A stretch of DNA of 11,111 nt from an uncultured Alistipes sp. (GTDB lineage Bacteria > Bacteroidota > Bacteroidia > Bacteroidales > Rikenellaceae): assembly GCA_958449275.1 (NCBI GenBank), contig CAUDHE010000076.1, positions 1-11,111 on the forward strand, in the 5' to 3' direction. Below the pieces are notes generated by a model, which searched no databases, had not been told where the DNA came from, and worked only from the letters and a program-made list of their open reading frames with translations. Positions 1 through 5,437 of this stretch are shown here, piece by piece (within the stretch, counting starts at the first letter, position 1; each line of letters opens with the position of its first letter). The position numbers and the translations under genes were made by a program.

Positions 1-181
1 TTATGAAGGTCTCCTGCAACAGATCGTCGGTATCCTCGGGCGAGGTGGAGCGTTGCAGAAACAGTCGGCGAATGGCATCGCCGTAGCGGTTGAACAGATA
101 TTCGAACGCCGCATGATCGCCCCCGAGCGTAAGCTCCACCAGCCGACGGTCGTCGGCGATTATGTAATCGGCTATCTCCAT
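1..181 (-). CDS. ECF-type RNA polymerase sigma factor, N-terminal part (runs off the left edge)
   Basis: The 60 visible residues begin MEIADYIIADDRRL and match sigma region 2.1-2.2 of ECF factors: LVELTLGGDHAAFEYLF, then a helix NRYGDAIRRLF, then SPEDTDDLLQETF, the usual D-D-LxQETF core-binding signature. ECF factors direct RNA polymerase to a small regulon, often for envelope functions. Region 4 and the stop lie outside the window. The start ATG at 181-179 overlaps the last 10 bases of the upstream glycosyltransferase gene (ATGGAGATAG contains the TAG stop), which suggests translational coupling and one shared transcript. No separate promoter is visible. It is a different gene from the ECF factor at 1548. 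The family is clear from the motif; its regulon cannot be told from this fragment. Confidence 0.85.
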   Translation of the reverse strand, partial: MEIADYIIADDRRLVELTLGGDHAAFEYLFNRYGDAIRRLFLQRSTSPEDTDDLLQETFI

Positions 182-1383
182 ACGCTCTTATCCTTGCGCA
201 GCAGCGCGATCCGCACGCACAACATGATGAGCGGGTTCAGCAGATCGAATATGAAGTATCGCATGACGACGCTCTTTTCGCCCGCGCGCTCGGCTATCGA
301 TTTTATCCTCGTCGTCACTATGGCGTAGCGTGCGAGCAACAAAAGCGTCGCCGCCGCCTTGAATTCCGCGGGCATGACAGCCACGGCCGTCGCCACGGTG
401 ACGAAAAAGAGCGACTGACTCCCCAGCTCCCACTCTACGGCGTTGCGCACGCCTGCGGGATAGAACGCGTAGGCCGATCCGTAATGGCGCAGCCGTCCGA
501 TCCACCATTTCAGCCCGCCCCACGTGCGGCGACTCACGGCGGCTTTGGGCGTGAGTGCCACGCTGACGTTCTTCGAGGTGGCTATTTTCTGTATGAACAG
601 GTCGTCCTCGCCGATGTTCATATTGAGATGCGTAAAGCCTTTCGATCCGAAATAGAGGCTTTTGGTGAATCCCAGATTGTGCCGCGTGCCGCGATAGGCA
701 TTGCGTGCGACGGCTTGCGCGAGCCAGTATACCGAGCATTGCAGTTGCGACATGCGCATTATGTAGTTGGTCAGCCCCGCGGCAAGCTCCACGCCTGCAT
801 ACCCCAACGCTATGTCGCCCCGCATGAATGCCTTTCCCATCATGGCCAGCCATTGGTCGGCGACGGGCGCGGCATCGGTCGTGGTCGTGAGGATATGTTC
901 GTGACGGGCCGACTTTATGCCCACGTTCAGAGCCATCTTCACCGAGATGGGGAATCGCGGATTGTACTCTATTTTTGTGACGGTGAGGTTGGGGTGCATG
1001 AGCCTCGATCGCGTCAGCTCCTCGTAAAAATCGCTGTCGGAGCCTATGTAAACTATCACCACCTCGAAAGGCGCGGCATACTCCTGCGCGAATATCAGCG
1101 GCAGCCGCTCGTCCAGATAGTCGTAATCCTCGGAGAACATGGGTATGACGACCGACACGGGCGGTTCGGCGTCGAGACGTTTTTTTCTGCGCGAATTGCG
1201 GAAGCGTACGATGCGGCCGTAGACGAAAATATGATAGTATGACTGTATGCCGAACAGAATGAGGATAATCGCGGCCAAAGCTGCGCCCTGCCATCCGTAA
1301 TGCTCCGTAATGGTATCGATATATCGCATAGAAACCGGTAGTGAATAATCGTACAAATATACTCCTTTCACGGGAATCGTCAT
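172..1383 (-). CDS. Membrane-bound family 2 glycosyltransferase
   Basis: A 403-residue GT2 enzyme, expected to transfer a sugar from a nucleotide sugar to a surface glycan or lipid-linked acceptor at the inner membrane. An N-terminal membrane helix lies at about residues 32-56, followed by a basic stretch (NSRRKKR) and the GT-A domain from residue 75 (VSVVIPMFSE). Visible motifs are TTTTDAAP (Asp170), GEDDLF (259-263, the catalytic-base region) and RRTWGGLKWW...RLRHYGS (285-303), similar to the Q/RxxRW area of processive enzymes. Hydrophobic segments near 324-352 and 374-395 are probably C-terminal membrane helices. The usual acidic pair after strand 2 is not seen: the sequence is EVVIVYIGSDSDF. 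The ATG at 1383 is preferred; Met19 (1329) is an alternative that keeps all domains. It overlaps the downstream sigma gene by 10 bases and starts divergently from the sigma factor at 1548. Acceptor unknown. Confidence 0.88.
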   Translation of the reverse strand: MTIPVKGVYLYDYSLPVSMRYIDTITEHYGWQGAALAAIILILFGIQSYYHIFVYGRIVRFRNSRRKKRLDAEPPVSVVIPMFSEDYDYLDERLPLIFAQEYAAPFEVVIVYIGSDSDFYEELTRSRLMHPNLTVTKIEYNPRFPISVKMALNVGIKSARHEHILTTTTDAAPVADQWLAMMGKAFMRGDIALGYAGVELAAGLTNYIMRMSQLQCSVYWLAQAVARNAYRGTRHNLGFTKSLYFGSKGFTHLNMNIGEDDLFIQKIATSKNVSVALTPKAAVSRRTWGGLKWWIGRLRHYGSAYAFYPAGVRNAVEWELGSQSLFFVTVATAVAVMPAEFKAAATLLLLARYAIVTTRIKSIAERAGEKSVVMRYFIFDLLNPLIMLCVRIALLRKDKSVWR

Positions 1384-1547
1384 AGCAAAAGATTAAAAAT
1401 AATGTTTATGCGGAGTGCCGTGCCGCTTTCGGACCGCGTCGATTCCCGAAAATATTTCGCGAAAAATCGCGCGGCCGATGTTATATTTGTCGGTTTCGAA
1501 CGTATTACTTGTGAATTCGCGTCGCATGCGGCGGCCATACCGACAAA
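1384..1547. other. Divergent intergenic region between glycosyltransferase and sigma operon
   Basis: These 164 bases separate two genes that point away from each other, so promoters for both should lie here. The plus side has a good -7 box at 1482-1489 and a 10-base palindrome, TTTCGCGAAA, at 1455-1464. On the minus side only a poor match (TAATCTTTTG, one base too many) sits directly before the glycosyltransferase ATG. No open frame of interest is seen. Confidence 0.6.
1482..1489 (+). promoter_or_regulatory. Bacteroidetes-type -7 box for the sigma factor operon
   Basis: TATATTTG matches the Bacteroidetes -7 consensus TAnnTTTG exactly. It would start transcription near 1495, about 50 bases before the ATG at 1548. 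A clean -33 TTTG is absent; the nearest match is TTTC at 1455-1458, with a spacing of 23 bases against the usual 19-21, and it lies inside the TTTCGCGAAA palindrome. A weak -33 box is what one expects of a regulated promoter, but that is inference. Confidence 0.5.
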
Positions 1548-2045
1548 ATGAAGAGTGAAGATTTCAACACGGAGTTTCTGAAGATCAAGGACTCGGCGTT
1601 CCGATACGCCTTGAGCCTGCTCCGCGACCGTCATGCTGCCGAGGATGCCGCGCAGGATCTCTACGAGAAGTTGTGGCGTCGCCGCCTGCTGATCGGGCGC
1701 GACCGATTTCCGTCGCTGGTGATGGTCAGCATGCGCAACATCTGTCTCGACCGTTTTCGCCGTCGTGAGCGCGACAGACTGATGACGGAACTCGACCGTG
1801 CCGCCGAGGCTCGCTGCGAATGCGGCATCGAGGCTGACGATCTGACCGACACGGTGCGTCGGCTGACGGAGGCGCTGCCGCCGAGGCAGCGCGAAATCAT
1901 GCACTTGCGCAATGTCGAGGGTATGGAGTTCGACCGCATAGCTGCCGTTACGGGAATTTCGGAAGCTGCGGCGAGGATGGCCTGCTCGCGGGCACGAAAC
2001 AAAATAAAAGAGGAACTGACTAAAATAATGAATCATGGATTGTAA
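1548..2045 (+). CDS. ECF-type RNA polymerase sigma factor
   Basis: A complete 165-residue ECF sigma factor, the usual length. Region 2 spans about residues 8-76, with DRHAAEDAAQDLYEKLWRR (2.2, core binding) and FPSLVMVSMRNICLDRFRRR (2.3-2.4, -10 melting and recognition). Region 4 spans about 103-158, with LPPRQREIMHLRNVEG and the helix-turn-helix FDRIAAVTGISEAAARMACSRAR that reads the -35 element. The linker 77-102 holds two Cys (RCECG), whose role is unknown. The gene heads a four-gene operon, and its stop overlaps the next start by 11 bases (ATGGATTGTAA), a strong sign of coupled translation with the putative anti-sigma factor. ECF operons of this kind usually regulate themselves, which is inference here. 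Confidence 0.93.
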   Translation: MKSEDFNTEFLKIKDSAFRYALSLLRDRHAAEDAAQDLYEKLWRRRLLIGRDRFPSLVMVSMRNICLDRFRRRERDRLMTELDRAAEARCECGIEADDLTDTVRRLTEALPPRQREIMHLRNVEGMEFDRIAAVTGISEAAARMACSRARNKIKEELTKIMNHGL

Positions 2046-2469
2046 CCGCTTGGAAATACTCGCCGAACGCTATCTCGCGGCGGAGACCTCTTCGGCCGAG
2101 GAGGCCGAACTGGCCCGCGTGCTCGACATGCTCCCGCCCTCACGTCTGACGGCGATGTCGCCCGCCTTGCTCGCCGCGGCAGCCATGATGCGCGATGCCC
2201 GACGTCTCCGCCGCGAGAGCGTGCGGATCACCGTGCGTACAGCCGTTTCGCCCCTGCGCATGGCTACGGCGACAGCACTTTCGGCCGCAGCGATAATCGC
2301 GGCTGCACTGCTCATGCAGCGTCCTGCCGTTTACGGATACGTCAACGGCATGCCCGTCACCTCGTCGGCCGAGGCGCGGCACTACTCCGAACGAATGTTT
2401 TCCGATTTGGCCGACGACATGCGGCCTGCCGTCGAGGCCATCGACGGGTTGGTACTCGCGCTCGATTGA
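2035..2469 (+). CDS. Single-pass membrane protein, probable anti-sigma factor
   Basis: A 144-residue protein with an acidic, helical N-terminal half (LAERYLAAETSSAEEAEL), a basic juxtamembrane stretch (RDARRLRRESVRITVRT), one membrane helix at about residues 76-95 and a short exported tail (YGYVNGMPVTSSAEARHYSE). Topology, size and position directly behind an ECF factor, with an 11-base overlap, are those of an anti-sigma factor that holds the sigma factor at the membrane. The N-terminal part lacks the HxxxCxxC motif of zinc-binding (ZAS) anti-sigma factors, so the type is not a classical one. The tail GYVNGMPVTS resembles short periplasmic tails seen in Bacteroidetes sigma operons (from memory, unverified). 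The assignment is inference from context and topology. Confidence 0.65.
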   Translation: MDCNRLEILAERYLAAETSSAEEAELARVLDMLPPSRLTAMSPALLAAAAMMRDARRLRRESVRITVRTAVSPLRMATATALSAAAIIAAALLMQRPAVYGYVNGMPVTSSAEARHYSERMFSDLADDMRPAVEAIDGLVLALD

Positions 2470-2477
2470 TACGCAAC

Positions 2478-3272
2478 ATGACAAAAACGAAAAATATGAA
2501 ACGCATCTCTATCCTATTCTATGTTCTGCTTGTCGCAGCCGTACACGGATCGTCGGCGCAGACGATGAAACTCGACGCCAACGGAATCGGGTTCGGCACC
2601 GCCACCCGAACGGAAAAGAGCGTGTCGGCCAATCCGTTGATATCGTATCGGTCGAGGTGTCTCTCGGTTGGCCGCAACGTCCGATCGAGCATTCCCATGC
2701 TGGAGCTGGGATGGAACATTCCCTCGGCTGTCGGCTACGGCGCATACGACGGCATGCCGTACGGCGAATTTTTCGACGTGCGCGAATGGAAATCGACGCA
2801 GTTCACGATCAATCTTCTGCAAGCCTCGGCGTTCAACGGCGCACGCAATCTGGGTGTCGCCGTCGCCATCGGCATACGGGCCAACAACTTTCGTCTGCGC
2901 AACTCCATGTCGCTCACCGAGGCCGACGGGCTGGTCGTTCCGCTGCAACTCGAGGGGCGCGTGAAAAAGAGCAAATTCACGACCGCCGCATTGCACATCC
3001 CCGTCGAGGTGTCGTTCGGCAATCCCTATAAGTTCGCCTTCTCGGTGGGCGGTTTCGTCGACATGGTAATGAATTCGCACACCAAGGTCAAGTATCGCGG
3101 CGGCTCGAAAGACAAGGAGCACAATTTCCCCGTCGAGTTCATTCAGGCGGGTGTGACGGGACGCCTCTCGTTCCGCAACTTCTCGATTTACGGCAATTAC
3201 ACGCCCACTTGCCTCTTCAAATCGGGACGCGGCCCCGAAATGCGTGTCTGGACCGTGGGAATAGGTTGGTAA
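2478..3272 (+). CDS. Exported beta-barrel-like outer membrane protein
   Basis: About 264 residues. The signal peptide (MKRISILFYVLLVAAVHGSSA|Q) points to export. The mature part is made of alternating-polarity stretches, such as FTINLLQASAF, NLGVAVAIGIRANNFRL, VPLQLEGRVKK, FAFSVGGFVDMV, GVTGRLSFRNFSIYGNY and VWTVGIGW, and it ends in an aromatic residue. This is the pattern of a small outer membrane beta-barrel. No named family is certain. ATG 2478 is preferred; TTG 2466 is open but unlikely, and ATG 2496 would also leave an intact signal peptide. It begins 8 bases after the putative anti-sigma gene and ends 14 bases before the DUF4252-like gene, so it belongs to the sigma operon and may be its sensor or its target (inference). 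Confidence 0.72.
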   Translation: MTKTKNMKRISILFYVLLVAAVHGSSAQTMKLDANGIGFGTATRTEKSVSANPLISYRSRCLSVGRNVRSSIPMLELGWNIPSAVGYGAYDGMPYGEFFDVREWKSTQFTINLLQASAFNGARNLGVAVAIGIRANNFRLRNSMSLTEADGLVVPLQLEGRVKKSKFTTAALHIPVEVSFGNPYKFAFSVGGFVDMVMNSHTKVKYRGGSKDKEHNFPVEFIQAGVTGRLSFRNFSIYGNYTPTCLFKSGRGPEMRVWTVGIGW

Positions 3273-3286
3273 CAATTCGCACGCTT

Positions 3287-3787
3287 ATGAAAAGGATAAT
3301 CGTATTCGTAATCGCTTCGGCAGCGTGTCTGACGGTTCGGGCCCAGACGCCCGACTTCATGAGACTCTATGCCGCCGCGATAGAGACATTCGCGAACCGT
3401 GCCGCGGAGGAGGACAAGGAGGCGGCCGCCGCGATAGAGACGGCCGAGTTCTCGGGACGGACGCTGCGCAGCATCATGCCCCAAAAGAGCAAGAATAAAA
3501 ACCACTTGGTCAACCGCATCGACATGATACGGCAGATAAAGTTTCTGTCGTCAGGCGATTCCGATCTCTTCGATCGTTTCCGTGCCGTGGCCGACAAGGC
3601 GCCCTACGAACGCATGTCGTTCCTGAACGTCGACGAGCAGTCGGTTTACATCTATTCGGCGCCTTACAAGGATAAGCAGACCGAGTTTCTGATCTTCATC
3701 GTCAAGGACGGCAAGAGGCTGGTGTGCGACATCGTGGGCAACATAACCCTCAGAGATATGTTCGATCTCATTTGCGAGCGCGACTGA
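3287..3787 (+). CDS. Exported DUF4252-like protein
   Basis: A 166-residue protein with a clear signal peptide (MKRIIVFVIASAACLTVRA|Q). The rest fits the Bacteroidetes DUF4252 pattern: a helical region (FMRLYAAAIETFANRAAEE), a middle part with IDMIRQIKFLSS, and a C-terminal part EFLIFIVKDGKRLVCDIVG followed by NITLRDMFDL. DUF4252 proteins are exported proteins of unknown function that are often encoded with ECF sigma and membrane-anchored partners. No lipobox is seen, so the protein is probably soluble in the periplasm. An upstream in-frame start at 3209 lies inside the barrel gene and would bury the signal peptide, so ATG 3287 is taken. It is the last gene of the operon, followed by a strong hairpin terminator. 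Confidence 0.72.
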   Translation: MKRIIVFVIASAACLTVRAQTPDFMRLYAAAIETFANRAAEEDKEAAAAIETAEFSGRTLRSIMPQKSKNKNHLVNRIDMIRQIKFLSSGDSDLFDRFRAVADKAPYERMSFLNVDEQSVYIYSAPYKDKQTEFLIFIVKDGKRLVCDIVGNITLRDMFDLICERD

Positions 3788-3809
3788 GGATCGGAGTACG
3801 ATTTTTTCA

Positions 3810-3850
3810 AAAAATAACCGCTGTCGATTTATTCGGCAGCGGTTATTTTT
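3810..3850. terminator. Strong hairpin terminator of the sigma operon
   Basis: A 17-bp stem pairs 3810-3826 with 3834-3850 around a 7-base loop, with one G-T wobble and no mismatch. The GC-rich core (CCGCTG/CAGCGG) is flanked by an A run on the left and TTATTTTT on the right, as in an intrinsic terminator. It starts 22 bases after the DUF4252-like stop. The T run at 3802-3807 and the A run could also let it act on the other strand. Confidence 0.85.
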
Positions 3851-4080
3851 AATATCGTCGACAGTTTGAATGCGTATTTTGCAATATTTTCATATGAAAT
3901 AAAAATATGCAACAATATTAGCATGTATATTGTATTTTTTAATATATATTGCGATCGGATATAATCAATGAGTAAATTCGCAAGCGTCGTTCAAACGTTT
4001 TTCGAACGACGATATCCGAAAACGAGGGAAAGAACATCCGTACGATGTATATATTTTATTAACAATTAAAAAATCAAACC
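3851..4080. other. AT-rich intergenic region before the lipoprotein gene
   Basis: About 230 bases without a convincing gene, strongly AT-rich against GC-rich neighbours. It holds a perfect 12-base palindrome TTTCATATGAAA (3888-3899), partial inverted repeats (ATATTTT 3884-3890 and AAAATAT 3904-3910), long TA stretches around 3925-3950, and the hairpin at 3985-4011. Near the gene, TATATTTT (4050-4057) differs from the -7 consensus only in its last base, but no -33 box was found. The leader TTAACAATTAAAAAATC directly before the ATG is the A-rich kind common in Bacteroidetes. Confidence 0.6.
3985..4011. repeat. Inverted repeat / hairpin in the lipoprotein leader region
   Basis: CGTCGTTC (3985-3992) and GAACGACG (4004-4011) are perfect 8-base inverted arms around an 11-base loop that itself contains AAACGTTT. 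There is no T run behind it, so it does not look like a terminator. It could be an operator or, if transcription starts upstream, a leader hairpin. Confidence 0.55.
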
Positions 4081-4614
4081 ATGAAAAAGAACTTTATTGT
4101 TGCGGGAAAACACTTTATGACAGGTGTGCTCGCATTGGTTTGTCTGATCGCCTGTTCGGATTCGAGCGATCAGCAGAGACCGCCGAATTCGGAATTACCG
4201 AAATGGGAAGCGCAATTGCGGCATGCACAATCGCTCGCCGCCCCCGAGGGTTACGATCAATTGACATTGGTCGCATATAAAAACCTCGGCAAGGTCGGGT
4301 CGGAGTCGGAGAAGGAGATGCTCATAGACGAATTATTCGCCGATGACGCCTACACGGTGTTTGCGCAAAGCGCCGATTACAAACTTTACGATATCGTGAC
4401 TTGGGGCGATTTCCGAAAAGTGAGGGCTGATGCAGGTTCCGCTGCCCGAAACGATGTCACGGCGGATATCAAAGTCGGGGTGACGGAAGTTATCGAACTG
4501 GAGTGGTCGTACCGCGGTCAAACCTACCATACGAAGGCTTTGGCCGACGAGACGCAAGACGGCATCACCTACGACAATATATCGACATATGTGCCGTACT
4601 ACGGGGAGGCCTGA
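4081..4614 (+). CDS. Lipoprotein of unknown function, probably surface-exposed
   Basis: A 177-residue protein with a lipoprotein signal: a positive start MKKNF, a hydrophobic stretch FMTGVLALVCL and the lipobox LIAC (Cys25). The residues after the Cys, SDSSDQ, are acidic, as in the Bacteroidetes lipoprotein export signal that sends proteins to the cell surface (family knowledge, applied by inference). The mature part shows no motif I recognise. Segments such as ADIKVGVTEVIELEWSYRG and TYHTKAL suggest beta structure. Base use is AT-richer than in the neighbours, and the gene stands alone between two terminators, so recent acquisition is possible. The frame one base back stays open past the TGA stop to 4817, so the C-terminus may be altered by a frameshift. 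Confidence 0.7.
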   Translation: MKKNFIVAGKHFMTGVLALVCLIACSDSSDQQRPPNSELPKWEAQLRHAQSLAAPEGYDQLTLVAYKNLGKVGSESEKEMLIDELFADDAYTVFAQSADYKLYDIVTWGDFRKVRADAGSAARNDVTADIKVGVTEVIELEWSYRGQTYHTKALADETQDGITYDNISTYVPYYGEA

Positions 4615-4817
4615 AAAATACCCGAATAACATCTGTTGCAGGAGATATCAATAAATCCGATTATCATAAATTCGCATGGGCATGGTGCGCTGATACCGAG
4701 GGTGTACTCATCGGATATTCGGGGACGGGATTCTGCCTGACCGGATCGGGTCAAGGCGAATGCGGCATTGAAATTCATCGGTCGCCCGAACCGCCGCCTC
4801 CTACTCCCACACCATAA
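4611..4817 (+). pseudogene. Possible frameshifted Cys- and Pro-containing tail behind the lipoprotein
   Basis: After the lipoprotein stop, a different frame stays open for 68 codons to a TAA. Its translation looks protein-like: SDYHKFAWAWCADTEG, then GYSGTGFCLTGSGQGECG with three Cys, and a proline-rich end (SPEPPPPTPTP). It has no ATG, GTG or TTG start of its own close to its beginning; the frame overlaps the lipoprotein frame upstream, so a single-base change or a -1 shift would fuse the two. The Gly/Cys pattern is distantly like that of short exported Cys-containing peptides in Bacteroidetes, but the assignment is not secure. Alternatives are a decayed gene end or chance. Confidence 0.3.
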
Positions 4818-4870
4818 TAAGTATATCGGAATTGCGTAAAAAACAATCCGACATTTTATATGGATAAACA
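4818..4870. other. Short AT-rich spacer between convergent genes
   Basis: This AT-rich stretch leads into the hairpin at 4871-4910. No gene or further signal is visible. Confidence 0.4.
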
Positions 4871-4910
4871 AAAAGAGTCGTTGTCGGATATTGCCGACAA
4901 CGATTCTTTT
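4871..4910. terminator. Bidirectional hairpin terminator between convergent genes
   Basis: A 17-bp stem pairs 4871-4887 with 4894-4910 around the loop ATATTG, with one G-T wobble. The core is GTCGTTGTCGG/CCGACAACGAT. The ends are AAAAGAG and TTCTTTT, so each strand finishes in a T run; the minus strand has the longer one (CTCTTTTTG). It lies between the converging lipoprotein and META genes and probably serves both. Confidence 0.85.
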
Positions 4911-4932
4911 CGGGTATTTCGGAATTTCGAGA

Positions 4933-5379
4933 CTACTTCTTCTCCTCGACAGTTCCCACGGCTTTCAGCACCGCCCGCACCTCGCCGTTGCAGAGCAGCA
5001 TCAGCATATCGCCGTCGATCTCGTAATGCGTGGTCGCACCGAGTATCTCGGCGAACTTCGATTCCAACTCTATGTCGGGGCACATCATTCGGGTCGAGGC
5101 CATCTCGCCGAAGGTCATGCCGCCCTTTTCGGTGGCGGTGTAGCTGCCCATCATGCGGTTGCATGCACCCGTGCCCGAGAAATTGCCGTCCTTGCCGAAC
5201 GAGAAGACGAATTGGTCGGGTTCGATCGACAGATCGCCCGACATCATGCGCACCAAATGCCATTCGGTGCCTGTCAGGGGCTTGTTGTTCTTGCCTTTGC
5301 GGCACGCGCAACAAGCCGCGCATACGAACGCCAGCGACAATGCCGTCAGCGCAATAAATAAGAAACGTTTCATTGCCAT
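4933..5379 (-). CDS. META-domain (HslJ-like) exported protein
   Basis: A 148-residue protein. A signal sequence MKRFLFIALTALSLAFV is followed by a Cys-rich stretch, CAACCACRKG, then one META domain over about residues 35-138. The domain begins with LTGTEWHLVRM and continues with FSFGKDGNFSGTGACNRM, YTATEKGGMTFGEMASTRMM with CPDIE, and LLCNGEVRAVLK. The pattern G-x-x-W, the GxxGCN-like GTGACN and the MxxTxMxC-like TRMMCP are typical. META domains occur in HslJ (heat-shock and novobiocin-related in E. coli) and in many exported proteins; no catalytic role is known. The Cys cluster suggests a lipoprotein, but no textbook lipobox precedes any of the four Cys. ATG 5373 (MKRF) is an alternative start. 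It is the third gene of the operon, 58 bases after the glycosyltransferase gene. Confidence 0.88.
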   Translation of the reverse strand: MAMKRFLFIALTALSLAFVCAACCACRKGKNNKPLTGTEWHLVRMMSGDLSIEPDQFVFSFGKDGNFSGTGACNRMMGSYTATEKGGMTFGEMASTRMMCPDIELESKFAEILGATTHYEIDGDMLMLLCNGEVRAVLKAVGTVEEKK

Positions 5380-5437
5380 AATTTTTTTAACGCAAGCCCG
5401 ATTCGGACTTGAATACGATTGCGGTATTCGCTCTGTC

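Noticed and set aside
484..1242. A 252-codon plus-strand frame opposite the family 2 glycosyltransferase
   Set aside because: The minus-strand gene has membrane helices and GT2 motifs; the plus frame has none and no promoter.
1380..2036. A 218-codon minus-strand frame opposite the ECF sigma factor
   Set aside because: The plus strand has intact sigma regions 2 and 4. The minus frame also covers the divergent promoter region.
4599..4871. A 90-codon minus-strand frame below the lipoprotein gene
   Set aside because: It overlaps the end of the lipoprotein gene and has no promoter-like sequence or recognisable product.
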